Positions 27,656 to 37,219 of a stretch of DNA of 64,000 nucleotides are shown here, in pieces. The notes under the pieces were generated by a model, which saw only the letters and a list, made by a program, of their open reading frames with translations, made no database searches and was not told the origin of the DNA. Each line of letters opens with the position of its first letter. Within the stretch, counting starts at the first letter, position 1. This stretch comes from Teichococcus aerophilus (GTDB lineage: Bacteria; Pseudomonadota; Alphaproteobacteria; Acetobacterales; Acetobacteraceae), in the NCBI RefSeq assembly GCF_014490485.1, contig NZ_JACTVA010000015.1:30337-94336 (forward strand). Reading direction: 5' to 3'. The translations under genes were made by a program, and so were the position numbers.

Positions 27656-28132
27656 TTACTCCTCGCCACCGTTGCTGGGGTCCATCTCGTCCCGCGGACG
27701 GGCGCGGAACTCTTCGCGGTCGTCGCTGCGCTCACGGCCACGGCCGGAGGAGAAGCGGCCGGCCGGGCGCGGGCCACGGAAGCCACGGTCACGCTCACGG
27801 TCATCGCCACGCTTGGCGAGGATGGCGGAGGGCGCCTCGGCGTCGATCGCCTCGACCCGCAGCGTCATGTGGCGCAGAACGTCTTCGTTCAGGCCCAGCT
27901 GACGCGCCATCTCCTGCTCGGCGGAGGCCGGGCAGTCGAGGCCGAGAAGCACGTAGTGCCCCTTGCGGTTCTTCTTGATGCGGTACGCCAGGCCACGGAG
28001 GCCCCAGTACTCGCGCTTCTTCACCTCACCACCGGCATCGGTGATAATGGAGGAAACCTGGTCGGTGATGGTGTCGACCTGCTGCTGCGACAGGTCGTTA
28101 CGTGCGATCAGCACGGTTTCGTAAAGCGGCAT
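27656..28132 (-). CDS. rpsF: 30S ribosomal protein S6
   Basis: The protein has 158 residues. The S6 core covers residues 1-100 with [15 protein letters not shown] at the start, [20 protein letters not shown], and [10 protein letters not shown]. The tail from residue 105 is rich in Arg, Asp and Glu. It is first in the rpsF-rpsR-DUF2232-rplI operon and divergent from fabD. Confidence 0.96.
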   Translation of the reverse strand: MPLYETVLIARNDLSQQQVDTITDQVSSIITDAGGEVKKREYWGLRGLAYRIKKNRKGHYVLLGLDCPASAEQEMARQLGLNEDVLRHMTLRVEAIDAEAPSAILAKRGDDRERDRGFRGPRPAGRFSSGRGRERSDDREEFRARPRDEMDPSNGGEE

Positions 28133-28244
28133 GGGATCTCCCTATGGCTGTCTCAGCCCCGGGTCGTTCCTCCGGCACCATGCCGGGGAAGAACGCAAAC
28201 GGGCATAGCCGGGCGCGATGCCACGCGCCCGGCAGGGTGGGCGG

Positions 28245-28274
28245 CGTAAAGCATGGGGGGAGGGGCGAAGTCAA
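28245..28274 (-). promoter_or_regulatory. Candidate promoter of the rpsF operon
   Basis: On the minus strand TTGACT (28274-28269) is followed after 18 bp by TTTACG (28250-28245). It lies about 110 bp before the rpsF start within the 301-bp divergent region. The assignment is by consensus only. Confidence 0.4.
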
Positions 28275-28368
28275 AGGATTCGGTCAGGCCGGCCTGGAAG
28301 ATCAAGGAAATTCGGCCTGCCAGCCCCTGGCGAAGCGCGATGTATGCCACAATGTTGCCAAGGATTCC

Positions 28369-28397
28369 TTGACACCCGCCCGCCCCGCCTCTACCCC
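28369..28397 (+). promoter_or_regulatory. Candidate promoter of the fabD operon
   Basis: A perfect TTGACA -35 box (28369-28374) is followed after 17 bp by TACCCC, a weak G+C-rich -10 as often seen in such genomes. It lies about 35-40 bp before the fabD start codon. The rest of the 28133-28433 gap carries no gene. Confidence 0.45.
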
Positions 28398-28433
28398 GCC
28401 GCCGCCATTCACACGTGGGAAATAAACCGTCCA

Positions 28434-29390
28434 ATGCCGCTCGCCTTTGTGTTCCCGGGCCAGGGCAGCCAGGCCGTCGGCATGGGCCGCGACCTCGCAG
28501 CAGCCTTCCCCGCCGCCCGCGAAGTGTTCGAGGCGGTGGACGAGACCCTGAAGCAAAGCCTCTCCCGCCTCATGTTCGAGGGACCGGTGGAGGAGCTGAC
28601 GATGACCGCCAACGCCCAGCCGGCGCTGATGGCGGTGAGCCTGGCGGTGCTGCGGGTGCTGGAGCAGGAGGGTGGCTTCGACCTGAAGTCCCGCGTCGCG
28701 CTGGTGGCTGGCCATTCGCTGGGCGAGTACAGCGCCCTCGCCGCCGCCCTGACCTTCGACGTGCCGACCACCGCCCGCCTGCTGCGCCTGCGCGGCGAGG
28801 CCATGCAGAAGGCCGTGCCCGCCGGCATCGGTGCCATGGCGGCGCTGCTGGGGGCCGAGATGGCCCAGGCCCGTTCCATCTGCGAGCGCGCGGCCGAGTC
28901 GCCCGAGGGCATGCATGAAGTGGTCGAGGCCGCCAACGACAATGGCGGCGGGCAGGTGGTGATTTCTGGCCATCGCGGCGCCGTCGAGCGCGCGGTCGAG
29001 ATGGCCAAGGCCGAGGGCATCCGCAAGGCGATGATCCTGCCGGTCTCCGCCCCGTTCCACTCCTCCCTGATGGCGCCGGCCGCGGACGCGATGGCGGAGG
29101 CGCTGGCTGTGGCCGAGCTGCGGCCGCCGGTGGTGCCATTGATCGCCAACGTCTCCGCCGCCAAGGCGACCGACCCGGCGGAGATTCGGGAGTTGCTGGT
29201 CCGGCAGGTGACGGGCACGGTGCGGTGGCGCGAATGCGTCGGCACCATGCTGGAACTGGGCGTGGACCGGTTCGTCGAAATCGGCTCCGGCAAGGTGTTG
29301 ACCGGGCTGGCCAAGCGGCTGGCGCCGGATGCGCAGGCCATGTCGGTGGGCAACCCCGCCGACATCGAAGCTTTTCTGAAGAGCCTGTAA
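28434..29390 (+). CDS. fabD: Malonyl-CoA:ACP transacylase
   Basis: The protein has 318 residues and loads malonyl groups onto ACP for fatty-acid synthesis. FVFPGQGSQAVGMG opens the protein, the catalytic serine is in GHSLGEYSALAAA, and the catalytic histidine is in LPVSAPFHSSLM. The ATG at 28434 is chosen because homology begins there; upstream sequence in the same frame is promoter DNA. fabD, fabG, acpP and fabF follow in order. Confidence 0.97.
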   Translation: MPLAFVFPGQGSQAVGMGRDLAAAFPAAREVFEAVDETLKQSLSRLMFEGPVEELTMTANAQPALMAVSLAVLRVLEQEGGFDLKSRVALVAGHSLGEYSALAAALTFDVPTTARLLRLRGEAMQKAVPAGIGAMAALLGAEMAQARSICERAAESPEGMHEVVEAANDNGGGQVVISGHRGAVERAVEMAKAEGIRKAMILPVSAPFHSSLMAPAADAMAEALAVAELRPPVVPLIANVSAAKATDPAEIRELLVRQVTGTVRWRECVGTMLELGVDRFVEIGSGKVLTGLAKRLAPDAQAMSVGNPADIEAFLKSL

Positions 29391-29406
29391 GGGAATAGTC
29401 CGGGAT

Positions 29407-30141
29407 ATGTTCAGCCTCGAAGGCAAGGTGGCGCTGGTCACTGGTGCGACCGGCGGCATTGGCGCGGAGATTGCCCGTGCGTTGCACCGCCAGGGCGCCA
29501 AAGTCGCGCTGTCCGGCACCCGCAAGGAAGTGCTCGAGACGCTGGCGGCCGAGCTGGAGGGCGCGCTGGTCGCCCCCGCCAACCTGAGCGACCCCGCGGC
29601 ACCCGCCGCGCTTGTGGAGCAGGTGGAAGCGGCCTTCGGCAAGCTGGACATCCTGGTCAACAATGCCGGCTTCACCCGCGATGGCCTGGCCATGCGGATG
29701 GCCGACAAGGACTGGTCGGACGTGCTGGAGGTCGACCTGACCGCCCCGTTCCGGCTGGCCCGTGCCGCCATGCGCGGCATGATGAAGCGCCGGACCGGGC
29801 GCATCATATCCATTGCCTCCATCGTCGGCGTCACCGGCAATCCTGGCCAGGCGAACTACGCCGCGGCCAAGGCCGGGCTGATCGGCATGAGCAAGTCTCT
29901 GGCACAGGAACTGGCGTCCCGCGGCATCACGGTGAACGTGGTGGCGCCGGGCTTCATTGCCACGCCGATGACGGACGCGCTGAACGACCAGCAGAAGGCG
30001 CGGCTGATGGAGCGGATTCCGATGGGGCGGATGGGCGAGGCGGCTGATATTGCGGCCGCCGTTGCCTATCTCTCCTCCGACGAGGCCGGGTGGGTCACCG
30101 GCGCCACTCACCATGTGAATGGCGGGATGGCGATGATCTGA
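29407..30141 (+). CDS. fabG: 3-oxoacyl-ACP reductase
   Basis: The protein has 244 residues and is an SDR enzyme reducing the beta-keto group in each elongation cycle with NADPH. It has TGATGGIG for cofactor binding, NNAGFTRDGL, the catalytic serine in SIASIVG, and YAAAKAG for Tyr and Lys. The C-terminal GATHHVNGGMAM is typical of FabG. It lies 16 bp after fabD. Confidence 0.97.
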   Translation: MFSLEGKVALVTGATGGIGAEIARALHRQGAKVALSGTRKEVLETLAAELEGALVAPANLSDPAAPAALVEQVEAAFGKLDILVNNAGFTRDGLAMRMADKDWSDVLEVDLTAPFRLARAAMRGMMKRRTGRIISIASIVGVTGNPGQANYAAAKAGLIGMSKSLAQELASRGITVNVVAPGFIATPMTDALNDQQKARLMERIPMGRMGEAADIAAAVAYLSSDEAGWVTGATHHVNGGMAMI

Positions 30142-30150
30142 ACCCGCTTC

Positions 30151-30167
30151 CGGGGAATTGTTCCCCG
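30151..30167. repeat. Solo GGGGAATT/TTCCCC palindrome between fabG and acpP
   Basis: The 17-bp inverted repeat CGGGGAATTGTTCCCCG shares its core with the MITE-like ends. It lies 10 bp after the fabG stop and could fold as an mRNA hairpin that partly ends transcription or stabilises fabDG RNA, which would let acpP be expressed at a different level. There is no T tract after it. Confidence 0.55.
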
Positions 30168-30259
30168 TGAAGCTTCCGTGTTAAGCCCGCGCGGTCCATG
30201 GGATGGGGCTGTTCCCACCCGCCGCCGCAGGCAGCAGTGTTCCAGCAGGAGAAGTCGCC

Positions 30260-30499
30260 ATGAGCGATACCGCCGACAAGGTGAAGAAGATCGTTGTCGA
30301 GCACCTCGGCGTCGAGGAAGCCAAGGTGACTTCCGAGGCGTCGTTCATCGACGACCTGGGTGCCGACAGCCTCGACACCGTCGAGCTGGTGATGGCGTTC
30401 GAGGAGGCCTTCGGGGTCGAGATCCCGGACGACGCCGCCGAGAAGATCACGACCGTCAAGGACGCGATCGACTACATCGAGGCGCAGAAGGCGGCCTGA
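30260..30499 (+). CDS. acpP: Acyl carrier protein
   Basis: The protein has 79 residues and is acidic and helical. The phosphopantetheine-bearing serine is in the [14 protein letters not shown] motif. CAGGAGAA lies 8 bp before the ATG at 30260. An in-frame ATG at 30203 would add residues not found in the family. It is preceded by fabG and followed by fabF. Confidence 0.98.
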   Translation: MSDTADKVKKIVVEHLGVEEAKVTSEASFIDDLGADSLDTVELVMAFEEAFGVEIPDDAAEKITTVKDAIDYIEAQKAA

Positions 30500-30550
30500 G
30501 GCCCCTTCGTCCTTGAGCGTCTGACAGATTAAAGTCGGGAGGTTACACGC

Positions 30551-31834
30551 GTGTTCGGTTCTCTGACGACGCCGCGCCGCGTCGTCGTCACCGGGATGGG
30601 CATTGCCAGCCCTCTCGGCGTCGGCGTCGCGCATGTGTGGCAGCGGATGCTTGCCAGCGAAAGCGGGATTGGCCCGATCAGCCTGTTTGACGCCAAGGAC
30701 CTGCCGGCGAAGATCGCCGGCGAGGTGCCGTCCGGTTCCAAGACCGAGGGGAAGCTCGACTTCAACGAGTGGATCCCGGTCAAGGACCAGAAGAAGATGG
30801 ACCGCTTCATCCAGCTCGCCCTCGTGGCGGCTTCGGAAGCGGTCGAGGACTCCGGCTGGGTGCCCGAGACCGAGGAAGATCGTTACGTCACGGGCGTCAT
30901 GATCGGCTCGGGCATCGGTGGCCTGCCGGAAATCTACAACGGGTCCCAGCTCGTCGGGCAGGGCAAGGCGAAGCGGCTTTCGCCGTTCTTCATCCCGGCC
31001 TCGCTGATCAACCTGGCCTCCGGCCACGTCTCCATCAAGTACGGCTTCAAGGGCCCGAACCACGCGGTGGTGACGGCCTGCGCGACCGGTGTGCATGCGC
31101 TGGGCGACGCTGCCCGGCTAATCGCGCTCGGCGATGCCGACGTGATGGTGGCGGGCGGGACCGAGGCCGCGGTGTGCGAGATCGGCATTGCCGGCTTCTG
31201 CGCGTCCCGCGCGCTCTCCACGGCCTTCAACGACTCGCCGGACCAGGGCTCCCGCCCGTGGGACGAGGGGCGTGACGGCTTCGTGATGGGCGAGGGTGCC
31301 GGCGTGATGGTGCTGGAAGAGTACGAGCACGCCAAGAAGCGCGGCGCCAAGATCTATGCCGAGGTCATCGGCTACGGCATGTCGGGCGACGCCTACCACA
31401 TCACCGCCCCGGCGGAAGGCCATGACGGCGCCTACCGCGCCATGAAGGCCGCCTTCAAGAATTCCGGCGTGACGCCGGCCGATGTCCAGTACGTCAACGC
31501 ACACGGCACCTCGACGCCGATGGGCGATGATCTGGAGCTGGAAGCGGTCGAGAAGATGTTCGGGGATTCCGCAAAGGGCCTTGCCATGTCCTCCACCAAG
31601 TCGGCCATCGGGCATCTGCTCGGCGCGGCGGGCGCGGTGGAAGGCATTTTCTCCATCCTGGCCATCCGGGACGGCGTGGCACCGCCGACGCTGAACCTGG
31701 AGAAGCCGTCGCGGGAGAGCGTGATCGACCGCGTGGCCAAGGTGCCGCAGGAGCGGAAGATCGACGTGGCGCTCTCCAACAGCTTCGGCTTTGGCGGCAC
31801 CAACGCCAGCATCCTGTTCCGCAAGGCGCCCTGA
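30551..31834 (+). CDS. fabF: Beta-ketoacyl-ACP synthase II
   Basis: The protein has 427 residues and is a condensing enzyme with the Cys-His-His triad: Cys in VVTACATGVHALGDA, His in NAHGTSTPMGD and His in KSAIGHLLGAAGA. It starts with GTG at 30551, which has GGGAGG 8 bp upstream. It elongates acyl-ACP chains in type II fatty-acid synthesis. Confidence 0.97.
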   Translation: MFGSLTTPRRVVVTGMGIASPLGVGVAHVWQRMLASESGIGPISLFDAKDLPAKIAGEVPSGSKTEGKLDFNEWIPVKDQKKMDRFIQLALVAASEAVEDSGWVPETEEDRYVTGVMIGSGIGGLPEIYNGSQLVGQGKAKRLSPFFIPASLINLASGHVSIKYGFKGPNHAVVTACATGVHALGDAARLIALGDADVMVAGGTEAAVCEIGIAGFCASRALSTAFNDSPDQGSRPWDEGRDGFVMGEGAGVMVLEEYEHAKKRGAKIYAEVIGYGMSGDAYHITAPAEGHDGAYRAMKAAFKNSGVTPADVQYVNAHGTSTPMGDDLELEAVEKMFGDSAKGLAMSSTKSAIGHLLGAAGAVEGIFSILAIRDGVAPPTLNLEKPSRESVIDRVAKVPQERKIDVALSNSFGFGGTNASILFRKAP

Positions 31835-31995
31835 CCGGGGCGCCGCCCCGCCCGCCATGGCGGGTGGGCGTCGGGCCATGAACAGGGGATCGTGCAGCAG
31901 ATGCGCGGACCCTTCCTCCGGGCCCCAGACCCGGCAGGCCGGCCGACCGGGGGCCGTGAACCCCGGATTTTCTTCTCACGGATGATCGAGGGTCC

Positions 31996-32967
31996 ATGCG
32001 CAAGGCGTTGCTCGCCCTTCTCGTGCTGGTCCTGCTCGCTGGCGGTGGCGCCTGGTGGGCGTGGGAGCAATGGCGCGCCCCTGGGCCGCTGGGGCAGCCC
32101 ACCGCCATCGTCATTCCGCGCGGCAGCTCCTCCGAGGCGATCGGGGCGGCGCTGGTGGAGCAGGGCGCCATCCGCGACGCGCGCATCTTCGCCGCCGCCG
32201 CCTGGGTGACGCGGGAGGCCGGGCCGCTGCGGGCCGGCGAATACCTGTTCCCGGCCCATGGCTCCGTGGCGCAGGTGCTGGATGTGCTGCGCACGGCCCG
32301 GCCGGTGCAGCGCCGCCTGACCATCCCGGAAGGGCTGACCGCCAAGCAGATCGTCGCGCTGATCGATGCCGCGCCCGGGCTGACCGGCGATACCCCGGCG
32401 CTGGATGAGGGGGGCGTGCTGCCCGAGACCTATTCCTACCAGTATGGCGACACCCGGGCGGCGCTGGCGCGCCGCGCGACCCAGGCGATGGCCACGGTGT
32501 TGGAGCGGTTGTGGAAGGAGCGGGCCGAGGGCCTGCCCCTGGCCTCGCCGCGGGAGGCACTGGTGCTGGCCTCGATCGTCGAGCGTGAGACCGGCCAGCC
32601 GGCGGAGCGGCCGCATGTGGCGGGGGTGTTCATCAACCGGCTGCGGCGCGGCATGCCGCTGCAATCCGATCCGACCGTGGCCTATGCCGCCGCCGATGGC
32701 GCGCCGCTGGAGCGGGCGCTGACGCGGGCGGATCTGGACCGCGACCATCCGTTCAACACCTACCGCGTGCGCGGGCTGCCGCCGGGGCCGATTGCCAGCC
32801 CGGGCGAGGAGTCGCTGAAGGCGGTGCTGCGGCCGATGGATACGGACGACATCTACTTCGTCGCCGACGGCACCGGCGGCCATGCCTTCGCCCGCACGCT
32901 GGAGGAGCATAACCGCAACGTCGCCCGCTGGCGGCAGATCGAGCGTCAGCGCGCCAACCCGCAGTGA
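31996..32967 (+). CDS. mltG: Endolytic peptidoglycan transglycosylase MltG
   Basis: The protein has 323 residues. One N-terminal membrane anchor (about residues 3-24) precedes a LysM-like subdomain and the YceG catalytic domain. LPETYSYQYGDT and LASIVERETGQ carry the expected active-site glutamates, and LQSDPTVAYA and NTYRVRGLPPGPI are conserved. It cuts nascent glycan strands and sets their length. The 161-bp gap after fabF has no recognised feature. mltG after fabF is the standard alphaproteobacterial order. Confidence 0.94.
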   Translation: MRKALLALLVLVLLAGGGAWWAWEQWRAPGPLGQPTAIVIPRGSSSEAIGAALVEQGAIRDARIFAAAAWVTREAGPLRAGEYLFPAHGSVAQVLDVLRTARPVQRRLTIPEGLTAKQIVALIDAAPGLTGDTPALDEGGVLPETYSYQYGDTRAALARRATQAMATVLERLWKERAEGLPLASPREALVLASIVERETGQPAERPHVAGVFINRLRRGMPLQSDPTVAYAAADGAPLERALTRADLDRDHPFNTYRVRGLPPGPIASPGEESLKAVLRPMDTDDIYFVADGTGGHAFARTLEEHNRNVARWRQIERQRANPQ

Positions 32968-33848
32968 CCGCCCCGGCGCCACTGACGCGGTCCGAGCTGT
33001 GGCTGCGTCTGGTGGTGATCGCCGGGTTGTGGGGCGCCTGTTTCCCCCTGCTGCGCCATGTGGCGCCGTTGATGCCGCCGATGGCGGTGGCGACCGTCCG
33101 CGCCGCGTTCTCCGGCAGTGCCGTCATCCTGTTCCTGCTGGTCAGCGGGCGGCTGCGCTGGCCGCGCGGGCGGGCCATCTGGGGCCATATCCTGGTGGTG
33201 GGCACGCTGAATGGCTGGGTGCCCAACCTGCTGACCGCCACCGCCATGGGTGGCATCGAGAGCGCGCCGGCGGCGCTGATCCAGTCCATCTCTCCTTTGC
33301 TGGTGGGCACGGCCAGCCTGGTGCTGTTCCGGGAGGAAGTGCGCGGACGCGGGCTGTTCCTGGGCCTGGCGCTGGGGCTGCTGGGGATCGGCATCATCCT
33401 GGGGCCTCGGGCGGTCTCGGGCGAGGCTGGGCTGGGTGCGGCGCTGATGATGCTGGCCACCGCCACGAGCTATGCCAGCGGCACCTTGTATGTGCGCTGG
33501 GTGCGGCCGGAGGTGCCGGAGCACCTGGTGGTCGGCCAGCAGGTGGTGGCCTTCGCCGTGGCGCTGCCGGCGGCGCTGCTGGTGAACGGGACGGCGGCCT
33601 TCGTGCAGCCGGGCGATGTGTGGCTGGTGTTGCTGCTGCTGGGCGTGCTGGGCTCGGCGGTGCCACTCTCCCTGTTCATCGTGCTGCTGACGCGGGCGCC
33701 GGCGGCCAAGGCCTCGCTGGTGGGGTACCTGCAGCCGGTCTCCGCCGCCACGGTGGCGGCGCTGTGGCTGGGCGAGTTGCCGGCGCCGCATGTTCTGGCA
33801 GGCGGCGCCGTGGTGCTGGCCGGGGTGTGGCTGGCTACGCGGCGCTGA
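32964..33848 (+). CDS. DMT-family (EamA) transporter
   Basis: The protein has 294 residues with ten predicted membrane segments and two EamA repeats. GTG at 32964 overlaps the mltG stop (GTGA), showing coupling. PPMAVATVRAAFSG and the second-repeat LVGYLQPVSAATVAALWLGE are typical of the family. It probably exports a small metabolite; the substrate is unknown. Its 3' end overlaps the convergent SDR gene by 14 bp. Confidence 0.88.
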   Translation: MTAPAPLTRSELWLRLVVIAGLWGACFPLLRHVAPLMPPMAVATVRAAFSGSAVILFLLVSGRLRWPRGRAIWGHILVVGTLNGWVPNLLTATAMGGIESAPAALIQSISPLLVGTASLVLFREEVRGRGLFLGLALGLLGIGIILGPRAVSGEAGLGAALMMLATATSYASGTLYVRWVRPEVPEHLVVGQQVVAFAVALPAALLVNGTAAFVQPGDVWLVLLLLGVLGSAVPLSLFIVLLTRAPAAKASLVGYLQPVSAATVAALWLGELPAPHVLAGGAVVLAGVWLATRR

Positions 33849-34623
33849 CATCCTTCGCCGGTACGGCGCGGGAGGCCCAGGCCATCAGCCCGCGCGGCAC
33901 GGCGCCCAGCAGGCGGAACAGCCAGTAGGTGCGGCGGGGGAAAGCGATGCGCGTGTGGCCCGCCGCCAGCCCGGCCAGGGTACGGCGCGCGGCTTCCTCC
34001 GGCGAGATCATGAAGGGCATCGGGAAGCGGTTCGGCGCCGTCATCGGCGTGCGGATGAAGCCCGGGCAGATGGCGTGCAGGCGGATGCCATGGCGGCGCT
34101 GGGTGGCGTCCGTGGCTTCCGCCCAGCGTTGCACGGCCGCCTTGCTGGCCGAGTAGGCCGGGGCGCTGGGGGCGGCGACAAAGCCGACCACTGAAGCGAC
34201 CACGCCGACGCGGCCGCGCAGACCTTGCGAATCGGGTTCCTGGGTGGCGAGGCGGGCCAGGGCGGGCAGGGTGGTGTTGAGCACGCCCACCAGGTTGGTC
34301 TCGAACACCGCGCGGACCTGGGTGGCGGGCTCGGCGCCGCCGCCGGTGCCGCCGGAAATGCCGGCATTGGCGATCAGCAGGTCCAGCCGTTCCATGCCTT
34401 CGACCCAGGCGGTGCAGGCGGCTTGGTCCCGCACATCCAGCACCGAGGCCACCACCGTGGCGCCGGCGGCGCGGCAGGCGGTGGCGGCCTGTTCCAGCCG
34501 GCTGGCATCCCGGGCGGTGAGGTAGAGGGTGGTTCCCGGCGCCGCGCAGGCCTCCGCCAGGGCGCGCCCCAGGCCGGAGGAGGCGCCGGTGATGGCGATA
34601 TGGCGCCAGGGATAGTCCGTCAT
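33835..34623 (-). CDS. SDR-family oxidoreductase
   Basis: The protein has 262 residues and is an SDR with TGASSGLG, NAG in LIANAGISGG, and YSASKAAVQ as the active-site pair. The C-terminus is hydrophobic (TYWLFRLLGAVPRGLMAW), suggesting membrane association and a lipid-like substrate. The start is the ATG before TDYPWRH, which has AGG 9 bp before it; an ATG 9 bp upstream is possible. It is divergent from yicC by only 39 bp. Confidence 0.87.
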   Translation of the reverse strand: MTDYPWRHIAITGASSGLGRALAEACAAPGTTLYLTARDASRLEQAATACRAAGATVVASVLDVRDQAACTAWVEGMERLDLLIANAGISGGTGGGAEPATQVRAVFETNLVGVLNTTLPALARLATQEPDSQGLRGRVGVVASVVGFVAAPSAPAYSASKAAVQRWAEATDATQRRHGIRLHAICPGFIRTPMTAPNRFPMPFMISPEEAARRTLAGLAAGHTRIAFPRRTYWLFRLLGAVPRGLMAWASRAVPAKDVSAA

Positions 34624-34662
34624 GTCTTGCATCCTGCGGCGGAGGGTAAGAGAAGGCCGCCC

Positions 34663-35559
34663 ATGGCCCTTTTTTCGATGACCGGCTTCGCCCGGCAAGC
34701 AGGCTCCTTGCCGGACGGCACGGGTTTCGTGTGGGAATTGCGCAGCGTCAACGGGCGTGGCCTGGATGTGCGGCTGCGGCTGCCGCCGGGGCATGAGGCG
34801 CTGGAGCCGAAGCTGCGCGATGCGGCGGCGTCCCGCTTCAAGCGCGGCAATATCTCCGCCACCCTCAGCGTGAAGCGGGAGGAACGGCCGGCGCCGCGGC
34901 TGACGCCCGACCCGGTGGCGCTGGAACAGGCGCTGGCCCTGGCGCTGGAACTGGCGGCGCGCATTCCCGGCGGCCCGGCGCCGCGGGCCGAGAGCATCCT
35001 GCTGATGCCGGGCGTGCTGCGGACCGAGGTGCCCGAGGCGCGGGAAGGCGAGGAAGAGGCCCGCCATGCCGCCATCGCCGCCGGCTTCATGAAGGCGCTG
35101 GATGATCTGGCGGTTGCGCGCGGGGAGGAGGGCGACAAGCTGGCCGACATCCTTGGCGCGTTGCTGGACGAGATCGGCACGCTGCGGGAGCAGGCGGCCA
35201 CGCTGGCGGCGGAGCAGCCAGCGGCGCACCGCGCCCGGCTGAGTGCCGCGTTGGCGGAGCTGTTGGAAGGCGAGCGGCGGGTGCCGGAGGAGCGGCTGGT
35301 CACCGAGGTGGCGCTTTTGGCGCAGAAATCTGATGTGCGGGAGGAGCTGGACCGGCTGGCGGCGCATGTGCAGGCGGCGCGGGCGCTGCTGGCTTCCGGC
35401 GAGCCGGCGGGGCGGCGGCTGGAATTCCTGGCGCAGGAATTCGGGCGGGAGGCGAATACGCTCGGCGCCAAGTCGGCCAGCCTGGGGCTGACCGGCATTT
35501 CCCTGGATCTGAAGGCCGCGATCGAGCGGCTGCGCGAGCAGGCGGCGAACGTCGAATGA
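34663..35559 (+). CDS. yicC: YicC family endoribonuclease
   Basis: The protein has 298 residues. The N-terminus reads ALFSMTGFARQAG and SVNGRGLDVRLRLP, and the C-terminal DUF1732 domain ends with FLAQEFGREANTLGAKS. YicC proteins form a stress-linked RNase family that in E. coli acts on small RNA. The ATG at 34663 is the family start, though the frame is open upstream. It overlaps gmk by 4 bp, a conserved yicC-gmk pairing. Confidence 0.94.
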   Translation: MALFSMTGFARQAGSLPDGTGFVWELRSVNGRGLDVRLRLPPGHEALEPKLRDAAASRFKRGNISATLSVKREERPAPRLTPDPVALEQALALALELAARIPGGPAPRAESILLMPGVLRTEVPEAREGEEEARHAAIAAGFMKALDDLAVARGEEGDKLADILGALLDEIGTLREQAATLAAEQPAAHRARLSAALAELLEGERRVPEERLVTEVALLAQKSDVREELDRLAAHVQAARALLASGEPAGRRLEFLAQEFGREANTLGAKSASLGLTGISLDLKAAIERLREQAANVE

Positions 35560-36185
35560 ACCAGATTTCCCGGCGTGGCCTGTGCCTCGTGCTCTCCGCC
35601 CCTTCCGGCGCGGGCAAATCCTCGGTCAGCCGCGCGCTGCTGGAGCGGGAGCCGGATCTGCGGCTTTCCGTCAGCGCCACCACCCGCAAGCCCCGGCCGG
35701 GCGAGCAGGAAGGGGTGCACTATTTCTTCCGCGAGCGGGAGGAGTTCCAGCGGATGATCGATGCCGGCGAGCTGCTGGAGTGGGCGGAGGTGTTCGGCCG
35801 CTTCTACGGCACGCCGCGCGCGGCGGTGGAGCAGGCGCTGGCCGCCGGGCGGGATGTGCTGTTCGATATCGACTGGCAGGGGCACCAGTTGTTGCGGCAG
35901 GCGCTGCCGGGCGACGTGGTTGGCGTATTTCTGTTGCCGCCGAGCCTGGTGGAGCTGGAACGCCGCTTGCATGGACGCGGGCAGGATGCTGCCGAAGAGA
36001 TCGCCCGCCGCATGGACGCCGCCCGAGACGAGATCAGCCACTACGCCGATTTCGACCATATCCTGGTGAACCACGAGTTCCACCGCACCGTCGACGAGGT
36101 GCGCGCCATCCTGCATGCCGGGCGGACTGCCCGCGCGCGCCAGCCCTGGCTGCCCGATTTCGTCGGCGGGATGTTGAAGGTGTGA
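35556..36185 (+). CDS. gmk: Guanylate kinase
   Basis: The protein has 209 residues and phosphorylates GMP to GDP. The P-loop is SAPSGAGKSSVSRALL, the GMP-binding region holds SATTRKPRPGEQEGVHYFF, and the lid is in RMDAARDEISHY. It is coupled to yicC through ATGA. Confidence 0.97.
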   Translation: MNQISRRGLCLVLSAPSGAGKSSVSRALLEREPDLRLSVSATTRKPRPGEQEGVHYFFREREEFQRMIDAGELLEWAEVFGRFYGTPRAAVEQALAAGRDVLFDIDWQGHQLLRQALPGDVVGVFLLPPSLVELERRLHGRGQDAAEEIARRMDAARDEISHYADFDHILVNHEFHRTVDEVRAILHAGRTARARQPWLPDFVGGMLKV

Positions 36186-36204
36186 GCAGGGCAGGCGCGG
36201 CTTC

Positions 36205-37131
36205 ATGATGATGCTGCTGGAGATCGTCCTGCCGATCTTCGTCCTGATCGGGCTGGGCTACGCCTCCGCCAAGAAGAAGTGGGTCAGCGACGAGGGGCTG
36301 CGCGGGCTGAGCGACTTCGTGTTCCGTCTGGCGATGCCGTGCCTGATCTTCAACGGCGCGACGTCCCCCCACCAGGGTGGCGGGGCGACGGCGCTGGCCT
36401 TCTTCAGCGGCTGCCTGGCGGCCTATGCGCTGGCGATGCTGGTGGCACGCTTCGTGTTGCGGATGAAGTTGGGCGAGGCCGGGACGTTCGGGCTGAACGC
36501 CGCCTTCGGCAACACCGCCATGATCGGCATCCCACTGGTGCTGGCCTTCTATGGGGAGGCGGGGCTGGCGCAGTTGCTGGCGATCGTCGGCCTGCATTCG
36601 CTGATCCTGCTGCCGATCGGCACCATCGTGGGTGAGATTGCCCAGAGCGGCCGCGCGCCGGTGCTGAAGATCCTGAAGTCCACGCTGGTCTCGGTGGCGC
36701 AGAACCCCATCGTCATCGCCGTGACATTGGGCTTCGTGGTGTACCAGGCGCAGATTCCGGTGCCGGAGGCGGCTCGGCGCTTCCTGCAGATGACCGGATT
36801 GGCGGCGGCCCCTACCGCCCTGTTCTGCCTGGGTGCCACGCTGGTGGCCTTCGATGCGAGGCGCGACTGGCCCTCGGCGCTGCTGTGCTCGGCCTTGAAG
36901 CTGCTGTGCATGCCGTTGCTGGTCTGGCTGGTCGGGCGCGCCATCGGGCTGCCGCCGCTGCAGATGGCGGTGGCGCTGCTGGCGGCGGCCATGCCGACCG
37001 GGGCCAACGCCTTCTTCCTCTCCCGCCGCTACAATGCGGGGGCGGAGCGGTCCGGCGCCACGGTGCTGCTCTCCACCCTGCTGTCGGTCTTCACGGTGGC
37101 GGCGCTGACGCTGATGCTGCAGGCCGGCTGA
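36205..37131 (+). CDS. AEC-family (auxin efflux carrier-like) transporter
   Basis: The protein has 308 residues with ten predicted membrane helices in two inverted halves. It begins with MMMLLEIVLPIFVLIGLGYA and has the conserved NAAFGNTAMIGIPL and PTGANAFFLSRRY motifs of the AEC/MdcF group. It probably exports a carboxylate or amino-acid-like solute. It starts 19 bp after gmk. Confidence 0.87.
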   Translation: MMMLLEIVLPIFVLIGLGYASAKKKWVSDEGLRGLSDFVFRLAMPCLIFNGATSPHQGGGATALAFFSGCLAAYALAMLVARFVLRMKLGEAGTFGLNAAFGNTAMIGIPLVLAFYGEAGLAQLLAIVGLHSLILLPIGTIVGEIAQSGRAPVLKILKSTLVSVAQNPIVIAVTLGFVVYQAQIPVPEAARRFLQMTGLAAAPTALFCLGATLVAFDARRDWPSALLCSALKLLCMPLLVWLVGRAIGLPPLQMAVALLAAAMPTGANAFFLSRRYNAGAERSGATVLLSTLLSVFTVAALTLMLQAG

Positions 37132-37219
37132 GGCGGGACGGGCGGGCATCGCCTTCCGTCGCCCGCCGGCGGGGCTGGTGGCCTGGGGACAGTCCGCCAG
37201 CCCTTGGTTTGGCGGCGCC